A stretch of 64,000 nucleotides of DNA, from positions 310,001 to 374,000 of the forward strand of contig NZ_CP138858.1 in NCBI RefSeq assembly GCF_033878955.1. The letters run 5' to 3'. The notes under the pieces are model-generated. The model saw only the letters and a list, made by a program, of their open reading frames with translations, was not told where the DNA came from and ran no database searches. How positions within the stretch are numbered: the stretch's first letter is position 1; each line of letters opens with the position of its first letter. The position numbers and the translations under genes are program-made. This stretch comes from Coraliomargarita algicola (GTDB lineage Bacteria > Verrucomicrobiota > Verrucomicrobiia > Opitutales > Coraliomargaritaceae). Shown piece by piece: positions 8,533 through 17,242 of the stretch.

Positions 8533-10491
8533 ATGAGATTTTGCCGATTCATTATTTTTCTATGCTATGCTATGACTCTGTTCTGTAGTCATGGCGCGAA
8601 TCTGCTGCGAGAGGTATCACTTGCGGATTTGGAAGCGCGTTTAGCTGAAATCGATGGCGAACTGGAATCCTTGGCTCGTTTCAGCTTAAATACTGGAGTC
8701 GGACCGATTGGCTACCGTTCAATGAACTATGATGAGTCTGCGCATTACGAGTGGGTGAGCGTTGATTTGGAGCAGAGTTGCAGGATCGATCAAATCGTAT
8801 TAGTTCCCACTGTGTGGCGCGATATGGCTAAAGGCTATGTGGCGGATGCATTCCCACTTGAATTTCGTATACGAGTGGGGCTCGAGGGCGATCCGGAGGG
8901 GCAAGTCGTGGCAGAACTTGATTTTGGTGATGCTCCATTGGAGAGTATTGCACCAGTGATCGTGCCAATCGATGCGGTTGAAGCTTCGTGGGTTCGTTTG
9001 GAAGCGACGCGTCTATCAAGTCGTGCACGTGATGGGAAATTTATCATGCAATTGGCTGAAATGATGGTCTTTGCCGGGCCTTATAATCAAGCGCTGGGCA
9101 AGCCTGTTAGTTATTCACGTAACATTTATCGTTCAAATGCATGGAAGAGTTCTTTTTTAGTGGATGGGATTTTGCCTTATGTCATGAATGCCGCACGTGG
9201 AGAACAGAGCTTGCCGATGATCAGTCGTGTAAACATCGGAGAGCAGGCCACGATTATGATCGATTTGGGGCAGAGCTACGCCCTCTCTCGCTTACGTTTG
9301 CATGCGGTCGATCAGGGGGATACGATGCCGCGTGCCTTTCAAGGGGATTTCGGTATTCCTGAGCAGTTTATTCTGGAAGGCGCCAATCAGGCGGACTTTT
9401 CGGATGCGACGGTGCTGCTCGATGTGCATATTTCGAGCGTCTATGAGATCGGACCAATTATGGAGTGGGCCTTTCCCACAACAGATTGTCGCTATGTGCG
9501 TTTTGTCGCAACCAAGCCTTATTTGTACAAATCGGATCGTGTGAGTGGCTCACGTATTGGCTTTGCGGAGCTAGAATTACTTGATGATGTGTCGAATGTG
9601 GCGCTGGGGAAAAATGTACTGCTGGACTTTCGCCTGAGCTCTGAATTAGAGACTCGAGAAGCTCTCACCGATGGGCATAACCTAAATGGCTTGATCTTGC
9701 CGATGCGTGATTGGATGCAGCAACTTGCATTGCGCAGAGATTTGGAAGCTGAGCGGCCGATTGTTTTGGCCGAGATTTCGCTTCGTTATGCGAAGCAAAG
9801 CCGTCAACTCAAATGGCTGGCCTGGTTGGTTGGCATTCTTGTGCTGTTGGGGGTTATTGCCATGATTTATCTGAGAACGGCGCGTCAACGTCAGGAGTCC
9901 TTAATTCGAGAACGTATTGCAGCCAATTTACATGATGAGCTCGGGGCTAATTTACATGCGATTGGTCTATTGGGTGATTTGGCTAAAGATGCCGTGGATC
10001 AGCGAGAAGAACTGCTGGACACTGTGGATCGGATACGTGCGCTGACTGAGCGCACAGGCAAGGCCGCCAGCAACTGCGCCAATCTATTGGAAACACAGGG
10101 TTTTTGCGATGATTTGGTATTTGAAATTAAGCAAGACAATGAGCGTCTGCTGGGGGATTTGGAGCATCATCTGCAAATTGAAGGGGAAGGCTTTTTGCAG
10201 CAAATCCCGCGTCGCACGCGTTTGGATGTCTATTTATTTTATAAAGAAGCACTCACAAATATTATCAGACATTCTGGGGCCACTGAAGTGTGGACTCGAT
10301 TGGTGGCCGATGCTGAAAAGATTCAACTGACGGTGACTGACAATGGGGATGGCATCGCCGACCTGGTGCCCAAGGCGCTGGAACGCCGTGCACGCTTGAT
10401 GCGAGCAGACTTACGTATCCGTCAGCCGGATGCGGGACCAGGCACTCAAGTTCGTTTAATTGTTAAAACTCGAAAATACAGATTCTTATAA
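8533..10491 (+). CDS. NarL-type sensor histidine kinase with discoidin-like extracellular domains
   Basis: About 652 residues. An N-terminal signal/anchor segment (FIIFLCYAMTLFC) leads into two or more beta-sandwich regions resembling F5/8 type C (discoidin) folds: WVSVDLEQSCRIDQIVLVP, ATIMIDLGQSYALSRLRLHA, and ends such as CRYVRFVATKP. A single transmembrane helix lies near residues 427-450 (WLAWLVGILVLLGVIAMIYL). Then comes a HisKA_3 dimerisation domain with the phosphoacceptor in ANLHDELGANLHA (H467) and an HATPase with FYKEALTNIIRHSGA and VTDNGDGIAD. The response-regulator gene starts on the last base of its stop codon. The sensor part suggests recognition of extracellular glycans, consistent with the neighbouring CAZymes. 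The ATG at 8533 is preferred over a GTG at 8509. Confidence 0.85.
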   Translation: MRFCRFIIFLCYAMTLFCSHGANLLREVSLADLEARLAEIDGELESLARFSLNTGVGPIGYRSMNYDESAHYEWVSVDLEQSCRIDQIVLVPTVWRDMAKGYVADAFPLEFRIRVGLEGDPEGQVVAELDFGDAPLESIAPVIVPIDAVEASWVRLEATRLSSRARDGKFIMQLAEMMVFAGPYNQALGKPVSYSRNIYRSNAWKSSFLVDGILPYVMNAARGEQSLPMISRVNIGEQATIMIDLGQSYALSRLRLHAVDQGDTMPRAFQGDFGIPEQFILEGANQADFSDATVLLDVHISSVYEIGPIMEWAFPTTDCRYVRFVATKPYLYKSDRVSGSRIGFAELELLDDVSNVALGKNVLLDFRLSSELETREALTDGHNLNGLILPMRDWMQQLALRRDLEAERPIVLAEISLRYAKQSRQLKWLAWLVGILVLLGVIAMIYLRTARQRQESLIRERIAANLHDELGANLHAIGLLGDLAKDAVDQREELLDTVDRIRALTERTGKAASNCANLLETQGFCDDLVFEIKQDNERLLGDLEHHLQIEGEGFLQQIPRRTRLDVYLFYKEALTNIIRHSGATEVWTRLVADAEKIQLTVTDNGDGIADLVPKALERRARLMRADLRIRQPDAGPGTQVRLIVKTRKYRFL

Positions 10492-11147
10492 TGAAAAGAC
10501 CGATACAAATTATGCTGGTTGAAGATAATCGCGAGTATCGCGACGTGATCGACTTAGCCTTGTCGCGCGATGACGATCTTGAACTGATGAGTGAGTTTGT
10601 GACGGCGGAAATTGCCTTACGGAAGGTGCAGGGAAATGCACCCAAACTCCCGGATGTGTTGTTACTGGATCTACGGCTGCCAGGTATGAGTGGTTTGGAT
10701 GCCTTGCCGCACTTTAATCAGGCGATGCCAAATGCTAAAGTAATCATCCTGACGCAATCGGATGATCAGGCGGACGTATTACAGGCGATCTCCTTGGGGG
10801 CATCCGGTTACTTGTTGAAATCTTCAACTTTAACAGAAATTAAAGATGGCATTCGTTTAGTCGCCAATGGGGGGGCTAGTTTGGAGCCTTCGGTGGCTAA
10901 ATTCGTGCTTCAGACTTTACAAAATAAGTTGCCCACCGACCAGTTGGATGCTGCTTTGAGCGAACGCGAACAGCAGGTGCTGGAGCTTATTAGCGAAGGA
11001 CTGTTAAAGAAGGAGATTTGTGGTCAGCTAGGCATCGGATATGCGACAGTGGATACACATGTACGGCATATTTATGAAAAGCTGAATGTCAAAAATGCCC
11101 CTGCTGCGGTCTCTAAAGCCTTTCGCCTAGGACTCTTCGATAAGTAG
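10491..11147 (+). CDS. NarL/LuxR-type response regulator
   Basis: The 218-residue protein has an N-terminal receiver domain with acidic pocket E11/D12, phosphoacceptor D60 in LLLDLRLPGMSG, the conserved Thr in IILTQSDD and the Lys in GYLLKSS. A C-terminal GerE/LuxR helix-turn-helix follows (SEREQQVLELISEGLLKKEI, then DTHVRHIYEKLNVKN). Its ATG overlaps the kinase stop codon by one base (TAATG), so the two are translationally coupled partners. The likely targets are the CAZyme operons on either side, but no binding site is known. Confidence 0.95.
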   Translation: MKRPIQIMLVEDNREYRDVIDLALSRDDDLELMSEFVTAEIALRKVQGNAPKLPDVLLLDLRLPGMSGLDALPHFNQAMPNAKVIILTQSDDQADVLQAISLGASGYLLKSSTLTEIKDGIRLVANGGASLEPSVAKFVLQTLQNKLPTDQLDAALSEREQQVLELISEGLLKKEICGQLGIGYATVDTHVRHIYEKLNVKNAPAAVSKAFRLGLFDK

Positions 11148-11184
11148 CGTCTTCTATCCCGTAAACGGGTGATATTTTCCCCAC

Positions 11185-11212
11185 TTCAAGCATGTTAGAT
11201 TAGCTGTATACT
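11185..11212 (+). promoter_or_regulatory. Candidate sigma-70-like promoter for the esterase/GH29/sulfatase operon
   Basis: TTCAAG at 11185-11190 and TATACT at 11207-11212 are separated by 16 bases and lie about 60 bases upstream of the operon's first gene. The spacer holds ATGTTA at 11192, which resembles half of the palindrome in front of the LacI gene at 15485. This is weak evidence from pattern only. Confidence 0.3.
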
Positions 11213-11271
11213 AGGCTGTGCACGGATTATTTCGTGCTTGGCCCTAAGATTCTGTCAGAGAGTAATTTTAT

Positions 11272-12393
11272 ATGAGGAAAATACACAAAACGATCGTATC
11301 CATATCATGCTTACTGGTGGCGACTGGTTACGCCCTAGAGCCATTAAAGGATTCTTCTGAACACTATGAAGGACGCATCGCTCAGCGGATGTTTTCGAAA
11401 TTGGATACCAATCGTGATGGCGTCTTCACTGCCGACGAAGATCCGGCCCAGTGGAAAAAGAATCAAAAGTTGGATGCCAACGCTGATGGCGCAATTACAC
11501 TCGAAGAATTGAAGGCCAATTCGCTCAAGTATATTGACAGTCCAGGCCGCCAAATTCGCAACGTCTTGTTTAAACGCACTCCAACAGGCGATGTGTATCT
11601 GGATTTGTATTTCCCGGATGTGGATGACAGCGATAAAAAGCCAGTGGTTTTATATACCCATGGTGGTGGATGGGCGGCCGGGAGTAAGCAAGGGGCGGGG
11701 CATGCCTCTTTTGGAGTGGTGCATCAGGCGCTCTTAAAAGAGGGCTTCTGTGTCGTATCCGTGGGCTATCGTTTGTGGTCGAAGGATGGTCAGACCTCAA
11801 TGCGTGATTGTGTGATCGATTCCAAGGATGCACTTCGTTTTATTTCAGCCTACAGTAAAGAGCTGGGGATTGATCCGATGAAGATGTATACATTCGGCGA
11901 TTCCGCAGGTGGGCATATCGCTCAAATGGTATTACTGTCATCGCCTGAGACTTTGAGCGGTGACCCTGAATTGGCCCAATATACTTATCAAACGGTCGGT
12001 GGTGTTTCTTGGTATGGTCCCTGCGACTTTCAAGATGAACAGTTGTTTAATCACGATGACCGCGAGAATTTTCGTGATCGCTTTGGTCCACGCATCATGG
12101 GAGCGAATTCCAAGCCGGAGGATAAGGAGGCGCGTTATCGTGAGATGAGCCCCGTGAGCTATCTCACCTCAGACAGCCCACCCTTGTTGATGCTGCAAGG
12201 TGATCAGGATACCACCATCCCCGTGAAGCAGGCCTATCGCATGCAAGAAGCTCTGGAGACGATTCCTGCGCCCGTTGAAATCGTGATTGTTAAAAATGCC
12301 GGACACAATTGGCGCAGCGTGGGCGCGCCGATCGACCCCAGTCGTGATGAGATCATTCAACAAACAATTAATTTTTTCCTTAATCACCGCTAA
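11272..12393 (+). CDS. Secreted esterase with N-terminal EF-hand pair fused to an alpha/beta hydrolase
   Basis: The protein has 373 residues. After a signal peptide (TIVSISCLLVATGYAL) come two calcium-binding EF-hand loops, DTNRDGVFTADE and DANADGAITLEE (about residues 45-80). The catalytic domain has the oxyanion block YTHGGGWAAGS, nucleophile elbow FGDSAGGHIAQ, acid in LQGDQDTTIPVKQA and histidine in KNAGHNW. This is an acetyl/feruloyl-esterase-like enzyme. The EF-hand modules suggest calcium-dependent folding in seawater or in a gel matrix. The GH29 gene begins on the base after its stop codon, so the three-gene run esterase, GH29, sulfatase is an operon. Confidence 0.87.
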   Translation: MRKIHKTIVSISCLLVATGYALEPLKDSSEHYEGRIAQRMFSKLDTNRDGVFTADEDPAQWKKNQKLDANADGAITLEELKANSLKYIDSPGRQIRNVLFKRTPTGDVYLDLYFPDVDDSDKKPVVLYTHGGGWAAGSKQGAGHASFGVVHQALLKEGFCVVSVGYRLWSKDGQTSMRDCVIDSKDALRFISAYSKELGIDPMKMYTFGDSAGGHIAQMVLLSSPETLSGDPELAQYTYQTVGGVSWYGPCDFQDEQLFNHDDRENFRDRFGPRIMGANSKPEDKEARYREMSPVSYLTSDSPPLLMLQGDQDTTIPVKQAYRMQEALETIPAPVEIVIVKNAGHNWRSVGAPIDPSRDEIIQQTINFFLNHR

Positions 12394-13890
12394 ATGAATA
12401 CATCATTACGCATCTTTTTACTAGCTGCCTTAGGTGGCGCTGCGACACTGCAGCTTACTTTAACCGCCAAAGACGATTTGGCGGAAGACCCCTTTGAATT
12501 GGCACTCTCGCAAAAACATGCGGGGGATGGTCAAAAGCACTGGGAGGGAAAAAGCCCAGAGGAATTACGTGCGTGGGCGAAGAAAAATTTACATCTCAAG
12601 TTGACTGCCAAACGGACGATCGACGCCGAAGCGCACCCTGAGTGGGCTTGGTTCCGCAAAGCAGGACTAGGGCTCTTTCTGCACTGGGGACCGACCAGTG
12701 CCAACCCTGCGACCGGCGATGCCTGGGCAATGGTATGGTCGCAGCGCAAGGCGGATTCGGGGCGCTTTATGCAACTCCCCGAAGAGATGTTTGCGGTGGC
12801 TGAGACCTGGAACCCAGAGAATTATCAACCCGACCGATGGCTGGCAGCGGCCAGTAAGGCGGGCTTTGGTTATTCGGTGCTAACGACACGTCATCACGAC
12901 GGCTATGCGTTGTGGCCGAGCGACCACGGCACCTGGGATACAGGCGATCTAATGGAAGGACGTGATCTGGTGCGAGACTACGTGGACGCCTCACGCAAAA
13001 ACGACATGAAGATCGGTTTTTACTACTCAGGCCCGAATTGGCATTATGACTATAAGAACCGCGAATTCATGCATCCTGCCCAACAGGACTTTCAGCTGAA
13101 TTATAAGCATGAGCGGGTGGGGAAGACGCCAAAGCTCACCCCCTTGATGGCGCTCTCAGGGCCAGAGGAGAAGGCTGAGTCCATTGGCCAGGTACGTGAA
13201 CTGATGTCCAACTACGGTCAGATCGATGTGATTTGGTGGGATGGCTCTGTCTCCGTCAGCGAGGAGGATCTTAAAGTATTACAGCCAAATATATTTGTAG
13301 CGCGTGGAAATATCGCGACGCCGGAAGGCGGGCATCAGGGTGCCAGCCACAATGTGAAAGTGACCAACGAGGCCGGCTGGTGGTGGGAGTCTTGTCAAAA
13401 GTCAGAAAATAGTTTTACGCCGAATTGGCATTACGGGGTCGAGTGTGAAACGAACCACTGGGACACCAATACCTTACTCACAGAGTTGATACGTTGTCGT
13501 TCGCTGGGAGGGAATTTACTGGTCAATGTGCCACCACGCGGGAACGGCGAAATGATGGATTGGTTTTATGAGCTTTGCGACGAGATGGCTGCCTGGATGG
13601 CGCACTCCCGCGAGGCGACTTATGATGTGGATCTCGATGCGCCCTTGCCGACCTTGGACAAGACGCAGAACTACACCACTAAGCGAGCGAATGTTTACTA
13701 CTCCTTACCCGATGCGGAGGGTGCGGTCTTTATCCGCGACGTGTCGCACCCCCTCCAAGTGAGCCTATTACGCACGGGGGAGCCATTGAACTTTACTTAC
13801 CGCGACTCTGCTTTGCATGTGGTCGTGCCTGCTGCGATGCGAACTGATTTACCCGATATGGTGAAAATCGTATTTAAACTGAAAAGATAG
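12394..13890 (+). CDS. GH29 alpha-L-fucosidase, secreted
   Basis: The 498-residue enzyme has a signal peptide (MNTSLRIFLLAALGGAATLQ) and the GH29 landmarks: WFRKAGLGLFLHWGP, the block FGYSVLTTRHHDGYALWPS, KIGFYYSGPNWHYDY and the nucleophile in QIDVIWWDGS (D283). GH29 enzymes are retaining exo-alpha-L-fucosidases. Fucose release from sulfated, acetylated fucan or a similar glycan fits the flanking esterase and sulfatase. The start codon directly abuts the previous stop with no Shine-Dalgarno motif, which suggests translational coupling. The general acid/base cannot be assigned safely from sequence alone. Confidence 0.92.
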   Translation: MNTSLRIFLLAALGGAATLQLTLTAKDDLAEDPFELALSQKHAGDGQKHWEGKSPEELRAWAKKNLHLKLTAKRTIDAEAHPEWAWFRKAGLGLFLHWGPTSANPATGDAWAMVWSQRKADSGRFMQLPEEMFAVAETWNPENYQPDRWLAAASKAGFGYSVLTTRHHDGYALWPSDHGTWDTGDLMEGRDLVRDYVDASRKNDMKIGFYYSGPNWHYDYKNREFMHPAQQDFQLNYKHERVGKTPKLTPLMALSGPEEKAESIGQVRELMSNYGQIDVIWWDGSVSVSEEDLKVLQPNIFVARGNIATPEGGHQGASHNVKVTNEAGWWWESCQKSENSFTPNWHYGVECETNHWDTNTLLTELIRCRSLGGNLLVNVPPRGNGEMMDWFYELCDEMAAWMAHSREATYDVDLDAPLPTLDKTQNYTTKRANVYYSLPDAEGAVFIRDVSHPLQVSLLRTGEPLNFTYRDSALHVVVPAAMRTDLPDMVKIVFKLKR

Positions 13891-13900
13891 AAGGCTATTT

Positions 13901-15379
13901 ATGATTTGTAAGAAACTATTTTGTTTGTTGGGGCTAGGGGCTGCCGTGCTACTGACTGGCGAACTCGCCGCCCAGACTTTGGCGGGCAGCCGTCCGAATA
14001 TCATCTTAGTGATGACCGACGACCAAGGCATGGGGGACTTGTCCTGCATGGGGAACGAGATTGTGCGCACCCCGCATATTGATCGCTTCTACAAACAGTC
14101 GACCCGCTTTACCGACTTTCAAGTCAGCCCAACTTGTGCGCCGACCCGTGCGGCCATCATGAGCGGTCGTTTTCCGTTTAAGGTGGGGGTGACGCACACG
14201 ATCTTACAACGCGAGCGCATGGCCCTGGATGTGCATACGCTGCCACAAGCCCTAAAGAGTGCGGGCTATGCTACAGGCCTGTTTGGTAAGTGGCATTTGG
14301 GGGACGAATCCGAATATCGCCCGCAAAGCCGGGGCTTCGATGAAGTGCTGATGCATGGAGCGGGCGGCATCGGCCAGACTAGCTTGGGAGATTTTGCTGC
14401 CAATAAAGAGAATCCATATTTCGATAATGTCTTATTGTACAACGATACAGTGGTGCAGACCCAAGGCTTTTGCACCGACGTGTTCTTTGATGCAGCCGAA
14501 GGCTGGATTCAGAAGCAACATGAGGCAGGTCAGCCATACTTTGCCTATCTTTCACTGAATGCGCCCCATGGTCCCATGTATGCGCCTGATGAATACAAAC
14601 AGCACTTCCTTTCAGAAGGCTATGATGAAGATACCGCAGCTCGTTATGGTATGATTGAGAATGTCGACGACAACTTTGGGCAACTCATGGCCTTACTCAA
14701 AAAATGGAAGGCCTTGGATAACACCTTAATCATTTTTATGACTGATAACGGCATGTCGATGAAGACCATCCTACGAGATGGCGAAAAAATTTCCCCGTTT
14801 AATGCCAACATGCGTGGCCGTAAAAACTCGCCGAATGAAGGCGGCACACATGTTCCAGCTTTCTGGCAATGGAAGGGTGTTCTGAAGCGTGGTGTGGACA
14901 TCGATGCCTTGGTGGCGCACATCGATTTATATCAAACTTTCGCCGAGTTAGCGGGAGCACAACTGCCCGCTGATATGCAAAGTCTCGATGGACGCTCTTT
15001 GTTGCCGTTGCTGGAAGACCCTCAAGCTGATTGGGCTGATCGTGAGCTGTTCTTCCATTGTGGCCGTTGGAAGACCGGAGAGCGCGATGCCTATAAATAT
15101 CGTAATAACGCCGTGCGCACCGAGCGCTGGCGCTTTGTGAATAATCAGCAGCTCTACGATCTCCAGCAAGATCCAGGTGAGACCAAGGATGTGTCGCAGC
15201 AGTTTCCCGAAGTCGTGTCGCAACTTCGCAAGTCATACGATCAGTGGTGGGACTCCGCGCTGCCCTTGATGGTCAACGAAGGGCTCCCTCGCATTAAAGG
15301 AGATCATCCCTTGCAAAAGCTTTACGAAGCCCAGCAAAAATCTGGGGAAATCGTGAACTGGACGCCCGAGAAGCTTTAG
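13901..15379 (+). CDS. Secreted S1-family sulfatase (CAPTR active site)
   Basis: A 492-residue sulfatase with signal peptide (LLGLGAAVLLTGELAAQ), metal ligands D40/D41 in MTDDQGMGD and the formylglycine motif C-A-P-T-R at Cys79 followed by AAIMSGR. Conserved blocks GLFGKWHLGD and IIFMTDNGMSM are present. It starts ten bases after the GH29 stop and has one of the few clear ribosome-binding sites here, AGAAGG six bases before the ATG. It belongs to the esterase, GH29, sulfatase operon. Its sequence differs from the sulfatases at 5967 and 22200, so the three probably remove sulfate from different positions. Confidence 0.93.
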   Translation: MICKKLFCLLGLGAAVLLTGELAAQTLAGSRPNIILVMTDDQGMGDLSCMGNEIVRTPHIDRFYKQSTRFTDFQVSPTCAPTRAAIMSGRFPFKVGVTHTILQRERMALDVHTLPQALKSAGYATGLFGKWHLGDESEYRPQSRGFDEVLMHGAGGIGQTSLGDFAANKENPYFDNVLLYNDTVVQTQGFCTDVFFDAAEGWIQKQHEAGQPYFAYLSLNAPHGPMYAPDEYKQHFLSEGYDEDTAARYGMIENVDDNFGQLMALLKKWKALDNTLIIFMTDNGMSMKTILRDGEKISPFNANMRGRKNSPNEGGTHVPAFWQWKGVLKRGVDIDALVAHIDLYQTFAELAGAQLPADMQSLDGRSLLPLLEDPQADWADRELFFHCGRWKTGERDAYKYRNNAVRTERWRFVNNQQLYDLQQDPGETKDVSQQFPEVVSQLRKSYDQWWDSALPLMVNEGLPRIKGDHPLQKLYEAQQKSGEIVNWTPEKL

Positions 15380-15455
15380 CTATAAAAAAAGATTGCCTCA
15401 TTTTCTAGGTAGTTTGAGGGCATTGTAAGCACGACTGAAAATCTGCTTGTTATTT

Positions 15456-15486
15456 ATTAACATTACGATCAAATGTTAATTAACAT
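15456..15486 (+). promoter_or_regulatory. Inverted-repeat operator candidate at the start of the LacI gene
   Basis: Two overlapping symmetrical elements are visible. ATTAACATT (15456-15464) and AATGTTAAT (15472-15480) are a perfect 9-bp inverted repeat with a 7-base spacer. ATGTTAATTAACAT (15473-15486) is a perfect 14-bp palindrome. The half-site TTAACAT thus occurs three times in 31 bases, overlapping the translation start of the downstream LacI-type regulator. Autoregulation is the simplest reading. Confidence 0.6.
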
Positions 15487-16543
15487 GGGTAAACAGTCAT
15501 CAGTAAGTATGAAGCAAATTGCCGAGGAAGCGGGCGTGTCGATGATGACCGTATCCCGCGTGCTTCGCAATGAGTCCAATGTCTCTGCAAAAACAGAAGA
15601 GCGCATCCGCGAAATCGCCAATCGACTGGGATATAAATCAAATCGCTTAGTGCGTGGCATGCAAAGTGGCCGCAGTGGCATTGTGAGTGTGGTGATGCCG
15701 GCGGGGCATGCGATTGCGCCCACGATGTTAGAGGGGATCTACGACTTTTTTCACGAAAAGGATATGATTATGGCCCTGGATTTAGTGCATGGAAACCTCG
15801 GAGAGAAGGCTTTTGTGGAGCAGGGGAAGATTATCAACCGCCTGCTCGAGAGCCGGGTCGACGGCATTTTGCTACTGCCAGTGAATGAAGAAGCGAGCCC
15901 CTTGTATTTCAAGGAAGTCGTGGATCGCAAGATTCCGTTGGTCTTGATTGATCGAAATACGACCCACTTTTCGACTGACTTTGTGGGGACAGATGATTTG
16001 GCCGGAGGTCGCGAAGCCGCACGTATATTGGCGCAGAATGGCTGCAAGAATGTAGTGTTAATTTCCACTGGCGAATTCGTCAGCACGAGTCGTTTACGTG
16101 CGAAGGGCTTCCTGGATGGCTTGTCTGAATTTGGTGTTGGGCTAACGACGCATGTCATTGCGCCCAATTTTACACATAATGCTGAACTGATTGACCATGA
16201 ACTGAAGAAGTATAGAGATCAGTTTGACGGTATTTTTGCGATTGCAGACCGTCTAGCGATCAGCGCATGGCATAGTTGTCAGAATCTAAACCTATCCATT
16301 CCAGACCAGGTTAAAGTGATTGGTTTTGGTGCGCTGAACTTGCGTGACCCAAGGGTGGCGCTGTCGACTTTTGATCAAGAGCCTTATTTAATTGGGCGGG
16401 ATGCTGCTCAGTTATTGTACGAACGTATTGAGAAGGGCCCCTCTGCAAGCCGATCGAAGCCCAAAAGCTTATTCCATCGCCCAAAGTTTGTGGCAGGCAC
16501 TTCTTGTCCCCTCGGGGAGAAGAAGTGGACGGAGTCAGTCTAG
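15485..16543 (+). CDS. LacI-family transcriptional regulator
   Basis: About 352 residues. The N-terminal helix-turn-helix is SMKQIAEEAGVSMMTVSRVL, with hinge helix region RLGYKSNRLVRGMQSG. A type I periplasmic-binding-like sensor domain follows (VDGILLLPVNE, VLIDRNTTHFSTDFVGTDD, VIGFGALNLRDPRVALSTFD). The ligand is probably a sugar from the glycan degraded by the neighbouring operon. Starts at 15473, 15485 and 15509 are all possible; none has a good ribosome-binding site, and the first two lie inside the operator palindrome. It follows the sulfatase by about 105 bases and probably has its own promoter. Confidence 0.93.
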   Translation: MGKQSSVSMKQIAEEAGVSMMTVSRVLRNESNVSAKTEERIREIANRLGYKSNRLVRGMQSGRSGIVSVVMPAGHAIAPTMLEGIYDFFHEKDMIMALDLVHGNLGEKAFVEQGKIINRLLESRVDGILLLPVNEEASPLYFKEVVDRKIPLVLIDRNTTHFSTDFVGTDDLAGGREAARILAQNGCKNVVLISTGEFVSTSRLRAKGFLDGLSEFGVGLTTHVIAPNFTHNAELIDHELKKYRDQFDGIFAIADRLAISAWHSCQNLNLSIPDQVKVIGFGALNLRDPRVALSTFDQEPYLIGRDAAQLLYERIEKGPSASRSKPKSLFHRPKFVAGTSCPLGEKKWTESV

Positions 16544-16648
16544 ATTGTATGCGTCGTTCTTTTGACTCAAAACTGACATGAGAGATTTGAGTTTGTGGCC
16601 TCTGTTTCCATAGTCGGGGGGGACCATTCCTCAGAGCGCAATCGCACG

Positions 16649-17071
16649 ATGACTACAGCACATAAAGGATCCTGCCTCTGTGGAGAGGTTGTGTTTGAAA
16701 TTGAGGGAGAATTTGAGCATTTCTTCCTCTGTCACTGTGATCGCTGCCGCAAAGACACTGGTTCGGCTCATGCTGCGAATTTGTTTAGCAATGATTTTAA
16801 CTTACGCTGGTTATCTGGCGAAAATCAGGTTCGCAGTTATCAATTGCCGGGAAGCCGCCATGCGAAGAGCTTCTGTTTGAACTGTGGCTCGGCTCTACCT
16901 CATCGACTTTCCACGGGCTCGGTTTTGATGGTGCCGGCTGGCAGTCTCGATAGCGAACTCTCCATCAAGCCTCAGGCTCATCTTTTTTGTTCGGAAAGAG
17001 CTTCATGGGATGATGGCCTGGAACGCGTCCCATCTTGCGAAGAATTACCTGAGAAGAATGCGTCCGGCTAA
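16649..17071 (+). CDS. GFA (CENP-V/GFA) domain zinc-binding protein
   Basis: About 140 residues of the GFA fold. The cysteine ligands are in GSCLCGEVVFEIEG, LCHCDRCRKDTGSAHAA and SFCLNCGSALPHRL, as in the glutathione-dependent formaldehyde-activating enzyme family. Most such single-domain proteins have no proven substrate. The ATG at 16649 places the CxCG motif near residue 9 as in the family; an in-frame GTG at 16595 would add 18 unlike residues. It stands alone between the LacI gene and a convergent peroxiredoxin gene, with no clear functional link to either. Confidence 0.85.
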   Translation: MTTAHKGSCLCGEVVFEIEGEFEHFFLCHCDRCRKDTGSAHAANLFSNDFNLRWLSGENQVRSYQLPGSRHAKSFCLNCGSALPHRLSTGSVLMVPAGSLDSELSIKPQAHLFCSERASWDDGLERVPSCEELPEKNASG

Positions 17072-17242
17072 ATTCGGCAATGCCTGTAGTATGGTTTTGA
17101 CTCTTTTGCGAAGAAGCTGGGCTACATAGAAATGTAGCCATGTGATTATGGCACAGACTTAAAGATGAACCTGAACCCCATCGCGACGCTTTAGTTCTCC
17201 GTCTCAAATCTGGGGCGCGTTGCCTCCATTGGCGCGTTGCGG

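Noticed and set aside
15380..15440. Possible terminator after the sulfatase (GCCTCA and TGAGGGC with an A run)
   Set aside because: The pairing is imperfect and the T tract lies on the minus strand, where no gene ends.
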